Positions 6,298 to 13,216 of a DNA stretch of 14,490 nucleotides are shown in pieces. The first letter of the stretch is position 1. Each line of letters begins with the position of its first letter. The translations under genes and the position numbers were made by a program. The stretch lies in assembly GCA_021823905.1 (NCBI GenBank), contig JAKALX010000046.1, forward strand, positions 1 to 14,490, in the 5' to 3' direction. Below the pieces are notes generated by a model that saw only the letters and a program-made list of their open reading frames with translations, did no database searches and had not been told where the DNA came from. Source of the stretch: Chloroflexota bacterium (GTDB lineage Bacteria; Chloroflexota; Dehalococcoidia; Tepidiformales; Tepidiformaceae).

Positions 6298-6318
6298 TGA
6301 GTTGCAATGTGCAACTCA
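6298..6318. promoter_or_regulatory. Operator-like inverted repeat, MarR/TetR style
   Basis: TGAGTTGCA-ATG-TGCAACTCA is a perfect 9-bp inverted repeat with a three-base spacer. The TTGCA-N3-TGCAA core resembles operators of MarR-family repressors. It overlaps the proposed -35 box of the efflux gene promoter, where a bound repressor would block RNA polymerase. No regulator gene is present in the window. Confidence 0.6.
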
Positions 6319-6330
6319 ATCGCTGATAGT
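6302..6330 (+). promoter_or_regulatory. Candidate promoter of the efflux gene
   Basis: TTGCAA (6302-6307) and GATAGT (6325-6330) each match the -35 and -10 consensus at four of six positions, with an ideal 17-base spacer. Transcription would begin near 6337, giving a leader of about 35 bases that holds the GGAGG ribosome binding site at 6362-6366. The -35 box lies inside the inverted repeat. Confidence 0.45.
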
Positions 6331-6371
6331 GGTTGGCGTGCCGGGCAGCGCCCGGATCCCTGGAGGTCACG

Positions 6372-7928
6372 ATGTTCCGCGCCCCCACCTCGCCGTCGAA
6401 GTGGCTCACGCTCGCCGCCACCTGCCTCGGTCTCGGCATGCTGATGATCGACACGTTCGTCGTCAACGTCGCCTTCCCGGCGATCGGCCGTGACCTCCAC
6501 GCCAGTCTGAGCACGGCCGAATGGACGGTCACGAGCTACGTCCTCGTCACCGGCATCTTCCCGATCGCGATGGGGCGCGTGGGCGACATCTTCGGCCGGC
6601 GCGAGATCTACCTGGCCGGTCTCGTGCTCTTCATCGGAGCGTCGGCCGGCTGCGGATTCGCGGGCAGCATCGAGACGCTCGTCGTGCTTCGCGTCGTGCA
6701 GGGCCTGGGCGCCGCGACCATGATGCCCGGCACTCTCTCGATCATCACCAACGCCTTCCCGGCCGAGCAGCGCGGCCTTGCGATCGGCATCTGGGGCGGT
6801 GTCTCCGGCCTCGGCCTGATCGCGGGTCCGATCCTCGGCGGTCTCCTCGTCCGTGGCGACAACTGGCGCTGGATCTTCTTTGTCAACGTCCCGGTCGGGC
6901 TCGTAGCCCTGGCCATGGCGCTGGCGTTCGTCCCGAAGTCGCGCGATGCGAACGCACCCCGGTCGCTCGACCTGGGCGGCCTTGCCGCGCTGGCGGGTGG
7001 GCTCTTCCTGCTCCTGTTCGCGATCAGCCGCGGCAACGAAGAGGGCTGGACTTCGCCGCTGATCCTCGGGTGCGCGCTGGCTGGCGCCGCCCTGCTCCCA
7101 GTCTTCGTCCTCGTCGAGCGCCGTGTCCGGTTCCCGCTGGTGGATCTCTCGCTCTTTCGCAGTCTGCCGTTCGTCACGGCCTGTGTCAGCGCGGCGCTCT
7201 TCTCGGCCGCGGTCTTCGGCTCGCAACCGTTCACGAGCCTGTTCATGCAGAACTACCTCGGATTTTCGCCGCTTCAGGGAGGACTGGCGTTCGTCCCGGC
7301 GACGGCGCTCGTCGCAATCCTGATGCCGTTCTCCGGCATCATGGGTCAGCGGCTCGGTTCACGGATGCGCTGGCTGATCATCGGCGGGTCGCTCTCCGTG
7401 GCGGTCGGGTTCGCGCTCTTTCTCCGTGTCGACACGGACAGCACCTACGTGGGCGCGCTCCTGGCGCCGTTCGTCTTCCGTGGTCTTGGCATCGGCCTCG
7501 TCATGTCGGCGACCTCGTTCGCGGTGATGAGCGCGATGCCGGTCTCGAAGGCGGGGCTCGCTTCCGGCACCTTGACGATGGCGAGGAACGTGGGGACGTC
7601 GGCCGGGGTGGCGGTCTTCGGCGCGGTCTTCCTGCACTCGGTCGATTCGCGGCTGCCGGAGCGTTTGGCGGCGGCCGGCACTCCGCCTGGGACCGCGGCG
7701 CAGGTGACGGGCGCGGCGCATCACTTCGTGGCCGCCGGCTCCGGGCCAGTGGCCGGCATCGCCGCGAACGCGATCGTCGATGGCTTCCTGGTTCTCGCGA
7801 TCACGGGATTGGTGATCGTCCTGGCCGCCGCGGCCGCGGCGATGTTCCTGCGCCCACGCGACGTGTCCGCACGTTTGCCGGCGGCAGCGCCGGCGCCCGA
7901 GACCACGCTGGTGCCAGCCTCGGACTGA
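6372..7928 (+). CDS. MFS drug efflux transporter, DHA2 (14-TM) family
   Basis: Proton-driven multidrug exporter of the EmrB/QacA type, 518 residues, the normal length for 14 membrane segments. Visible family motifs include VNVAFPAIGRDL in helix 1, the tryptophan-containing loop AEWTVTSYVL, motif A GRVGDIFGRRE in the loop between helices 2 and 3, RVVQGLGAA in helix 4, and motif C GLGLIAGPILGGLL in helix 5. The ATG at 6372 is chosen over the upstream TTG at 6333 because TGGAGG lies five to six bases before it and the N-terminal extension has no membrane character. The promoter carries an operator-like repeat, so expression is probably induced by a ligand that releases a repressor. Substrates cannot be predicted. 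The hydrolase gene downstream may be cotranscribed. Confidence 0.92.
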   Translation: MFRAPTSPSKWLTLAATCLGLGMLMIDTFVVNVAFPAIGRDLHASLSTAEWTVTSYVLVTGIFPIAMGRVGDIFGRREIYLAGLVLFIGASAGCGFAGSIETLVVLRVVQGLGAATMMPGTLSIITNAFPAEQRGLAIGIWGGVSGLGLIAGPILGGLLVRGDNWRWIFFVNVPVGLVALAMALAFVPKSRDANAPRSLDLGGLAALAGGLFLLLFAISRGNEEGWTSPLILGCALAGAALLPVFVLVERRVRFPLVDLSLFRSLPFVTACVSAALFSAAVFGSQPFTSLFMQNYLGFSPLQGGLAFVPATALVAILMPFSGIMGQRLGSRMRWLIIGGSLSVAVGFALFLRVDTDSTYVGALLAPFVFRGLGIGLVMSATSFAVMSAMPVSKAGLASGTLTMARNVGTSAGVAVFGAVFLHSVDSRLPERLAAAGTPPGTAAQVTGAAHHFVAAGSGPVAGIAANAIVDGFLVLAITGLVIVLAAAAAAMFLRPRDVSARLPAAAPAPETTLVPASD

Positions 7929-7930
7929 GG

Positions 7931-7954
7931 CGGGGCCCGGTTGCGGGGTCCCCG
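7931..7954 (+). terminator. Possible GC hairpin after the efflux gene
   Basis: CGGGG (7931-7935) pairs with CCCCG (7950-7954), extended inward by two further pairs after one mismatch. It starts three bases after the efflux stop codon. There is no U-tract, so termination is only a possibility. Confidence 0.3.
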
Positions 7955-8000
7955 GCGTTGGGCCACACTCCGCGCCAACCATCAATGGAGGCTGGAGAGG

Positions 8001-8789
8001 ATGCCGTCGCTCGAACGCCCGACCGTGAGCCTGCACTACGAAGATACGGGAGCCGGGCAGCCGGTTGTCTTCCTGCACGGCTGGTGTGACAGCTCCGCCA
8101 CCTGGGCGGCGACGATGAACGAGTTTGCCCGCGACTACCGTTGCCTGGCGCCGGACATGCGCGGCCACGGCCGTTCGGGTCTGCCGTTCGACCACGCCTT
8201 TACTCCCGAGACGCTCACGAACGACTTGGTCGCCGTCTGCGAGGCGGCCGGCGTCCAAGCGCCGATCCTCGTTGGCCACAGCTACGGCGGCTACCTCGCC
8301 GCGGAGACTGCCCGCCGCTTTCCCGGATTCGCTCGAGCCGTCGTCGTCGAGGATCAGCAGCTCGCGCTGCGGCCCTTCGTCGAGCAGATGCGGTCGATCG
8401 AGCCGGTGTTGCGCGGCCGCGACAGCCACATGGCATTTCGCCGCCAGTGGTTCGAGACGATGGTCTCGCCAGCCATGCCGGCGGCCGACCGGGCGGTTAT
8501 CGAGGCGGCGAAGGAGGCCACGCCGCCTGACGTTGCGCTTGGACTCTGGGCGCTGATGTTCGAATTCACGCTGGACGAGATCTCGGAGCGAGCGGATGCA
8601 CTCATGGCCGCGCTCGGCCGCCAGCCCTCGCTCTCGATCGAGTCGGCGCCCGCGCCCGAGTACCACGCGGCCCTGGCAAAGCTTGCGCCGTCTGCCCGCA
8701 CGGCAGTGATCACATCGGGCCATTGGATCCATCTGGAGCAGCCCGCGGCGTTTCGTGCGGCTGTCCGAGCCTTTCTCGGCTCGCTCTGA
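8001..8789 (+). CDS. Alpha/beta hydrolase
   Basis: A 262-residue alpha/beta-fold hydrolase with no signal peptide. Oxyanion-hole motif LHGW (25-28), the D-M-R-G-H-G-R-S segment (52-59), nucleophile elbow GHSYGG with Ser94, and catalytic His241 in SGHWIHLEQP are present. The acid is less clear: the usual Asp after strand 7 is not obvious, and Asp120 in VVVEDQQ after strand 6 or a nearby Glu could serve. The ATG at 8001 has GGAGG nine bases upstream; an in-frame GTG at 7941 lies within the hairpin region and is less likely. It may hydrolyse an ester, lactone or epoxide; the substrate is unknown. It follows the efflux gene by 72 bases on the same strand. Confidence 0.86.
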   Translation: MPSLERPTVSLHYEDTGAGQPVVFLHGWCDSSATWAATMNEFARDYRCLAPDMRGHGRSGLPFDHAFTPETLTNDLVAVCEAAGVQAPILVGHSYGGYLAAETARRFPGFARAVVVEDQQLALRPFVEQMRSIEPVLRGRDSHMAFRRQWFETMVSPAMPAADRAVIEAAKEATPPDVALGLWALMFEFTLDEISERADALMAALGRQPSLSIESAPAPEYHAALAKLAPSARTAVITSGHWIHLEQPAAFRAAVRAFLGSL

Positions 8790-8884
8790 ACTGAGAGACG
8801 TTTGCCCGGCCGTGGCGCGTCCTTGGGCCCTGCGTGGCCCGTGCTCCTGGTCTACAGTGGAAACTGAAAACCGGGAGGAACTTC

Positions 8885-9292
8885 ATGACCGCAACCGTTG
8901 AACAGCGCCCCTACGGGCTGCGCCGCCAGGTCGGCCTTTCCTATGCGGAGGCCGTCGAACGCGTCCGCGCCGTGCTGAAGGACCAGGGCTTCGGCATCCT
9001 CACCGAGATCGACGTCAAAGCCACGATGAAGGCCAAGCTCGACGCCGAGATGCCGCCCTACATCATCCTTGGCGCCTGCAACCCGCCGCTCGCCCACCGC
9101 GCCATCACGGCGGAGCCCGAGGTAGGAATGCTACTGCCCTGCAACGTCGTGGTGCGCGAGGCCGACGGGGCCGTGTTGGTGGAGGCGATGGACCCCGCGG
9201 CTGCGATGGGCATCGTCGGCAATCCAGCCATCGAAGCGGTCGCGGCCGAAGCCAAGGCGCGGCTGACGAAGGCCCTGGAGGCGCTTCCCTAG
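8885..9292 (+). CDS. DUF302 domain-containing protein
   Basis: A 135-residue cytoplasmic protein of the DUF302 family, whose biochemical role is not established. The family core is clear: FGILTEIDVKATMKAKL, then the strand YIILGACNPPLAHRAI, then GMLLPCNVVV, where the Cys in LPCN and the preceding ACNP are typical. The two cysteines in the core could bind metal or be redox active, but this is only inference. The ATG at 8885 is supported by GGGAGG six bases upstream and by the family start; an in-frame upstream extension to 8834 lacks such a site. The gene is followed 37 bases later by a small helical protein on the same strand, and the two may form one transcript. Confidence 0.88.
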   Translation: MTATVEQRPYGLRRQVGLSYAEAVERVRAVLKDQGFGILTEIDVKATMKAKLDAEMPPYIILGACNPPLAHRAITAEPEVGMLLPCNVVVREADGAVLVEAMDPAAAMGIVGNPAIEAVAAEAKARLTKALEALP

Positions 9293-9329
9293 GCCTGCGT
9301 ATCGGACCCGCACTGGAAGGGGGCCTGGC

Positions 9330-9506
9330 ATGGAAGTCCAGATCGACAGCGAGGAGGCGACGCTCCTGCGCTCGGTGCTCGAACGCTTTCTCGGCAACCT
9401 CCGCGCCGAGATCTATAAGACCGAGAGCGCCGCCATGCGCGCTGAGCTAAAGCACGACGAGGAAACTATCAAGGCGCTCATTTCGCGCCTGCCGGCGGCT
9501 GGCTGA
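9330..9506 (+). CDS. Small helical conserved hypothetical protein
   Basis: A 58-residue acidic and helical protein starting MEVQIDSEEATLLRSVL and continuing with RAEIYKTES, then an amphipathic helix with LKHDEETIKALISRL. The pattern of heptad-like Leu/Ile spacing and the L-x-x-E-E-x-x-L-L start matches a group of small bacterial hypothetical proteins I have seen but cannot name. GGAAGGGGG lies 7-15 bases upstream and serves as ribosome binding site. Codon third positions are strongly G/C like neighbouring real genes. It lies 37 bases after the DUF302 gene. Function unknown; dimerising coiled-coil is an inference. Confidence 0.68.
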   Translation: MEVQIDSEEATLLRSVLERFLGNLRAEIYKTESAAMRAELKHDEETIKALISRLPAAG

Positions 9507-9760
9507 CGGCGTGGTGGCGCAAGTGATCAGGCCTTGCGCGTCTGCGGCAAACACCCCGAGATCTCCCTCGGCGATCGGGCCCGAAAACGTTGCGCACGAT
9601 TGTCGGTCACCCCGCCGCCCGCCTTCGACGCGGCTCCCACCGCCAGAAACTGATGAATATGGGTGTGCCCCGCGCCACATCTTCACAAAAGTCAGGGTTT
9701 TCCGTCTGGTAATTCGCCGCGCCCTTCCTATGCTGTTCGTACAGGCGCCGAGGTGGTGCG
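9507..9760. other. Intergenic region without recognised gene
   Basis: 254 bases between two small plus-strand genes. Longer open frames here lack ribosome binding sites and have poor composition for this genome. A short CCGAG/CTCGG inverted repeat near 9558-9574 could be a weak terminator of the DUF302 unit. Base composition is lower in GC at 9650-9720, which may mark the promoter of the gene at 9761; TATGCT at 9729-9734 is a possible -10 box. No RNA gene is evident. Confidence 0.4.
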
Positions 9761-9955
9761 ATGCGCATCGAGGTCGTCGAATTCGAGTTGACCTGTCCCG
9801 AGCACGGCCCCCACAAAATCGTGGTGCCGCTCCAATCGCCATGGCCGCGAAACTGCGCACACTGCTTCAGCGCGGCTACACGCCGCGAGCTGCGCCGCTA
9901 CGAGATGGAGGGCCCGCTGCCAAAGAGCCCTGGCAGCGAAGTCTGGATCGGCTGA
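9761..9955 (+). CDS. Small Cys/His-rich protein, possible zinc ribbon
   Basis: A 64-residue protein with CPEH near residues 12-15 and NCAHC near 31-35, spaced like the two knuckles of a small zinc ribbon (one ligand replaced by His). The rest is a short beta-rich N-terminus (MRIEVVEFELT) and a basic helix RRELRRYEMEG. GAGGTGG lies about four to ten bases upstream of the ATG as a plausible ribosome binding site. It ends 18 bases before the convergent acyl-CoA dehydrogenase stop. I do not recognise a named family; a role in binding nucleic acid or protein is only inferred from the ligand pattern. Confidence 0.6.
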   Translation: MRIEVVEFELTCPEHGPHKIVVPLQSPWPRNCAHCFSAATRRELRRYEMEGPLPKSPGSEVWIG

Positions 9956-9973
9956 TTCCGGCGCGCCCCGCGC

Positions 9974-11146
9974 CTACCCCCGGGGCAGGCCAAGGCCGCG
10001 CGTGGCGATGATGCCCCGCTGGATCTCGCTCGTCCCGGCCGCGATCGTCCCCGAGACTGAACTCAGATAGGGCGTCGCCTGGTCGATCACCTGGTGCGCT
10101 GTCCCGTCGCGCAATTCGCCTGCCAGTCCCAGGAGATGCATGCCGGTCAGCGCGATCCGCTGGCCCATCTCGCTGCCGAAGAGCTTGCTGGTGCTGGCTT
10201 CATAGTTCGGCACCAGCCCCTTGGCCTGCATGGTCGCCACCCGGTACGCGAGGATCGTGCCGACGTTCAGCTCGACCATCCGGTCGGCGAGCTCCGTGCG
10301 AATGGACGGCCGCTGGCCGACGAGCGCCGGGTTGGATTTGGCGATGCCGACGAGGCGCTCGACGCGCTTCCGGCCACCGGCGTACGCCTGGATCCCGCTG
10401 CGCTCGAAGTCGAGCGCCACCGCCATGTGATACCAGCCACGGTTCACCTCGCCGACGACCTGCTTCGCCGGCACGCGAACATCCTCGAAGAAGACTTCGT
10501 TGAAGCCGTGCCGGTTGGCCATGTTGATCAGGGGGCGAACGGTGATACCCGGCGACTTCATGTCCAGCATGAACATGGTGATGCCCTTGTGCTTGGGCGC
10601 GTCCGGGTCGGTTCGCGCGGCCAGCCAGCCCCAGTCGGCCAGGTGGCCGCCGGAGGTCCAGATCTTCTGGCCGTTGATCACATAGTCGTCGCCATCGCGT
10701 ACCGCGCGGGTTTGCAGCGCCGCGAGGTCGGATCCCGCGCCTGGTTCACTGTAAAGCGTGCACCACCAGTCGTCGGCGCCCGTGATCCGAGGGATGAAGC
10801 GCTGCTTCTGTTCGTCGGTTCCATAGAGCATCAGGCTCGGGCCGACCCAGGCGATGCCCATGTTGCCGGCGGGCGCGGCGTTGTAGGCCATCTCCTCGTT
10901 GTAGACGAGCTGGCGCATGTGGCTGGCGCCGCCGCCGCCATATTCCTTCGGCCAGGCCATTGCCAGCCAGCCGCGCGCCGCGAGCTTCTTCTGGAAGCCC
11001 ATCGTGTAGGCGTAGGCCTCCGCGTTGCTCTGCGTTCCGCCCTCGCCGCGTATCTCGCGCTCGTCTTCGGGCGGCAGCTCGGCCGCGATGAACGCGCGAA
11101 GCTCCTGCCGGAATCCCTCTACGTCTGCGTCATACGAGAACTTCAT
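9974..11146 (-). CDS. Acyl-CoA dehydrogenase
   Basis: FAD-dependent enzyme that introduces a double bond into an acyl-CoA, of 390 residues, the usual length. The N-terminal helical domain contains MAWPKEYGGGGAS, typical of FadE-like members. The flavin/substrate segment LYSEPGAGSDLA is at residues 131-142, the strand motif GQKIWTSGG follows, then the C-terminal helical domain with GTSEIQRGIIATRGLGLP at the end. Sequence style is like the mycobacterial FadE group active on fatty acyl, sterol side-chain or aromatic substrates; the exact substrate and catalytic Glu are not assigned here. The ATG at 11146 has GAGG six bases upstream; an extension to 11491 would run through the divergent cupredoxin gene and is rejected. 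It is monocistronic in the window. Confidence 0.93.
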   Translation of the reverse strand: MKFSYDADVEGFRQELRAFIAAELPPEDEREIRGEGGTQSNAEAYAYTMGFQKKLAARGWLAMAWPKEYGGGGASHMRQLVYNEEMAYNAAPAGNMGIAWVGPSLMLYGTDEQKQRFIPRITGADDWWCTLYSEPGAGSDLAALQTRAVRDGDDYVINGQKIWTSGGHLADWGWLAARTDPDAPKHKGITMFMLDMKSPGITVRPLINMANRHGFNEVFFEDVRVPAKQVVGEVNRGWYHMAVALDFERSGIQAYAGGRKRVERLVGIAKSNPALVGQRPSIRTELADRMVELNVGTILAYRVATMQAKGLVPNYEASTSKLFGSEMGQRIALTGMHLLGLAGELRDGTAHQVIDQATPYLSSVSGTIAAGTSEIQRGIIATRGLGLPRG

Positions 11147-11174
11147 GGCGAACCTCGTTTTCTGTGTGCCCGGA

Positions 11175-11180
11175 AGTATA
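11175..11180 (-). promoter_or_regulatory. -10 box of the acyl-CoA dehydrogenase gene
   Basis: On the minus strand TATACT matches the consensus at five of six positions. Transcription would begin near 11168, giving a leader of about 22 bases that contains the GAGG ribosome binding site. No strong -35 box at 16-18 bases is seen. Confidence 0.45.
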
Positions 11181-11236
11181 GACGCTGCGGCGGCTGCCGT
11201 GAGGCAAGCTCGATGCGGCCTTTCGCGTTTCGCTGG

Positions 11237-11252
11237 CGAACGGTACCGTTCG
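11237..11252. promoter_or_regulatory. 16-bp perfect palindrome before the first cupredoxin gene
   Basis: CGAACGGT-ACCGTTCG is an exact palindrome ending six bases before the ATG at 11259. It could be a dimeric operator in the space between divergent genes, or a hairpin that limits ribosome access, since no Shine-Dalgarno is seen for this gene. Confidence 0.4.
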
Positions 11253-11258
11253 GCTGCT

Positions 11259-11729
11259 ATGAAGACACCGCGCGGTTTCCGCGTGCTGCTGGCGTCCGTC
11301 GTTTTGCTCGTTCTCGGCGCGGGCGTGCTCCAGGCCGCGGCCGTGGACGCGCCGCCCTCGACATTCGTTGTCAACGTCTCCGCGGCGGGCTTCGATCCGC
11401 CCACATGCCGAATCTCGCGCCGCGACGTCGTCGCTTGGAGGAATGTCGGTAGCAAGCCGATTCGCGTCATCCTGCCCGACCCGAACAGCACGAAGCCGAT
11501 CTACGATTCGGGAATGATCCCGCCGGGCCAGGTTTCGCTGCCGTTCGCCGGATTCGAGTTTCCGAGCAATTGGCGCTTTCAGGATGCGGCGGACAGCTCG
11601 CACGTGGGGCTGGTCATCACGCCGGTGTTCACGAACAGCGTGGAGCCGCAGTGCACTCCCACGGGCTTGATTCCGTCGGAGCCGCTCCCCCGGGGCCCAA
11701 TTCTGGCGGCGCTGGCGGCCGACCGGTAA
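11259..11729 (+). CDS. Exported cupredoxin-like protein lacking copper ligands (first copy)
   Basis: A 156-residue exported protein: basic N-terminus, hydrophobic segment at residues 9-28, probable signal peptidase site near A26-A28. The mature part follows the cupredoxin plan: GFDPPTCRISRRDVVAWRN (strands 2-3), YDSGMIPPGQ, then WRFQDAADSSHVGLVIT. Where copper proteins have His after the W-x-N strand, this protein has Ile68; where they have C-x2-H-x2-M, it has Asp109, Asp112 and His115. A type 1 copper site therefore cannot form in the normal way. Cys50 and Cys132 may make a disulfide and are matched in the next gene. No Shine-Dalgarno is seen before the ATG; a 16-bp palindrome is there instead. 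Function unknown; a structural or binding role outside the membrane is inferred. Confidence 0.75.
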   Translation: MKTPRGFRVLLASVVLLVLGAGVLQAAAVDAPPSTFVVNVSAAGFDPPTCRISRRDVVAWRNVGSKPIRVILPDPNSTKPIYDSGMIPPGQVSLPFAGFEFPSNWRFQDAADSSHVGLVITPVFTNSVEPQCTPTGLIPSEPLPRGPILAALAADR

Positions 11730-11818
11730 ACATCCGGGGGTTCACGGGGTGCACATAAGCGCTCCGCTGCGGTAGGGTGACTGTGCCCTCGGCGGGGCAG
11801 GGCGTTGTGGGGTTCTTG

Positions 11819-12358
11819 ATGACGACCGGCTGGTACCGGCCGCTGATGGCGGTTGCCGCGCTGTCCATGGCGCTCCTTGGCGCTTTTTCCATGCTTTTTC
11901 TCGGTGGCTCGCGGCCCGCGTCAGCGGCGTACGGGCATTACACGATCGAGATCAGCGATACCGGCGTGAACCCCGAGACGTGCAGCATCAACCGCGAGGA
12001 CGAGGTCGTCTGGAAGAACATCGGGTCGCAGGTCCATCGCATCATCAAGCCGGACGCGGGGGTCAACTCGCCGCCGCTCTTCGATTCTGGCGACATCGCG
12101 CCTGGCGAGACGTCGTCCCCGGCAATCTTCTCGTCCGGTTCGAAGTGGCCCTACTACGATCAGTACAACCCCAGCATCAAGGGCACGATCATCACTCCTG
12201 GCCGGGCCGAATCGCAGACCGTGAGCTGCTCGCCATTGGCGCCGACCCCCACGCCAACGCCGACACGGGCTCCCGCTACCGCGACGCCAACGCCGATCCT
12301 TCCCGCGGGCTGCAAGTGGGTCGGCTGCGCCGTGGCCGTCGCCGTCTCGTACGATTAG
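11819..12358 (+). CDS. Exported cupredoxin-like protein with degenerate copper site (second copy)
   Basis: Tandem paralogue of the previous gene, 179 residues. Signal peptide at residues 1-36 with ASA-A cleavage site. Cupredoxin features: VNPETCSINREDEVVWKN, GSQVHRII with His73 in the first copper-ligand position, FDSGDIAPGE, and WPYYDQYNPSIKGTIITP. The C-x2-H-x2-M loop is replaced by Asp114, Asn117 and Ile120, so three of four copper ligands are missing. Cys55 and Cys137 match the pair in the first copy and may form a disulfide. A Pro/Thr linker (about 140-160) leads to a short hydrophobic C-terminus with two further Cys. The ATG at 11819 was chosen because the signal peptide begins there; in-frame GTG codons at 11777 and 11783 are alternatives. 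Confidence 0.75.
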   Translation: MTTGWYRPLMAVAALSMALLGAFSMLFLGGSRPASAAYGHYTIEISDTGVNPETCSINREDEVVWKNIGSQVHRIIKPDAGVNSPPLFDSGDIAPGETSSPAIFSSGSKWPYYDQYNPSIKGTIITPGRAESQTVSCSPLAPTPTPTPTRAPATATPTPILPAGCKWVGCAVAVAVSYD

Positions 12359-12391
12359 CCAGGCCGTCCAGGTCAGTACGGCGGCCGCTGC

Positions 12392-13153
12392 TCAGGCGAG
12401 GAACGCCTCCACCAGCTCGTTGAACCGCGCCGGACGCTCGAAGTAGACCGAGTGGCCGGCTTTCGGTACGCGCGCAACGGTTGCGTTCGGGAACGCCCGC
12501 GCGGCAGCTTCGAGCACCGCCGGCGGGATGGACAGGTCGTCTTCCCCGACGATGAACAGCACCGGAAACGTCAGCGTCTGTACCTGTTCCACCGACGGCG
12601 TCCCGATCGCGTTGAGGTGAGCCATCAACTGCTCCGGCGCGCGGTCCGGGCTGAGCGCCATGAGCTGCTTGTAGAGGAACGCCAGCTCCGGCTGCTCCTC
12701 CTCCATCCACGGCCCGGTTGCGGGGTGCGATCCCGCGGGGACCGCCGCCCGCTCCGCCGTTCGCAGCTCGGGCAGGCGCAACCCGCCGTGCGTATCCGCC
12801 ATCACCAGTCTGCGAATGCGTCCGGGGTGATTCAGCGCGAAGGCGAGGGCCGTCCAGCCGCCCATCGATTGCGCGACGAGATCGAATTGGCGGACGCCGA
12901 GGTGTTCCAGCAGTCCGGCGAGGTCTGCTGCATAGGCGGCGCCGCCCAGGCCATCTGTGTCAAGCGACCGCCCGTAGCCGCGCTGGTCAAACGTGACGCA
13001 GGTGCGGGTGCGGCCGAAGTGCGGAACCTGCTGCCACCACGAGATGTGGTTCCCGCCGGCTCCGTGCGCGAACACCAGCACCGGCGCTTCGCCGATCGCT
13101 GGCCCGTGGACCTCGTGGTAGAGCTGGATGCCGTTGACGGTTGCGAATGCCAT
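12392..13153 (-). CDS. Alpha/beta hydrolase
   Basis: A 253-residue alpha/beta hydrolase with a full classical triad: Ser96 in AQSMGGW, Asp205 in the VGEDDLSIPP turn after strand 7, and His234 in KAGHSVYFERP. The oxyanion motif AHGAGG (29-34) and F-D-Q-R-G-Y-G-R-S (55-63) are present. The HGAGGNHISWW start is seen in esterases, C-C bond hydrolases such as MhpC/BphD relatives and 3-oxoadipate enol-lactonase-like enzymes, so the substrate remains open. It is not closely similar to the hydrolase at 8001. The ATG at 13153 has no Shine-Dalgarno, but a TAGGCT box lies seven bases upstream, again suggesting a very short or absent leader. It converges with the second cupredoxin gene, leaving 33 bases between stops. 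Confidence 0.9.
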   Translation of the reverse strand: MAFATVNGIQLYHEVHGPAIGEAPVLVFAHGAGGNHISWWQQVPHFGRTRTCVTFDQRGYGRSLDTDGLGGAAYAADLAGLLEHLGVRQFDLVAQSMGGWTALAFALNHPGRIRRLVMADTHGGLRLPELRTAERAAVPAGSHPATGPWMEEEQPELAFLYKQLMALSPDRAPEQLMAHLNAIGTPSVEQVQTLTFPVLFIVGEDDLSIPPAVLEAAARAFPNATVARVPKAGHSVYFERPARFNELVEAFLA

Positions 13154-13216
13154 GCCGGCGAGCCTACCCGCGGCGCTCTCGCCCGGTCAACTCGCCGTGC
13201 TTTGCGCGCCGGGACC

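Noticed and set aside
6333..6371. TTG at 6333 as the start of the efflux transporter
   Set aside because: The 13 extra residues lie in the leader near the promoter, and the ATG at 6372 has a well-placed GGAGG.
7359..8732. 457-residue minus-strand open frame
   Set aside because: It runs antisense to the efflux and hydrolase genes, is Arg/His-rich, and has no recognisable domain.
10094..11452. 452-residue plus-strand open frame
   Set aside because: It is antisense to the acyl-CoA dehydrogenase; long open frames on the opposite strand are expected at this GC content and the translation has no domain character.
11147..11491. 115-residue N-terminal extension of the acyl-CoA dehydrogenase
   Set aside because: It is antisense to the signal peptide and first domain of a credible cupredoxin gene; the ATG at 11146 has a ribosome binding site and gives the family's normal length.
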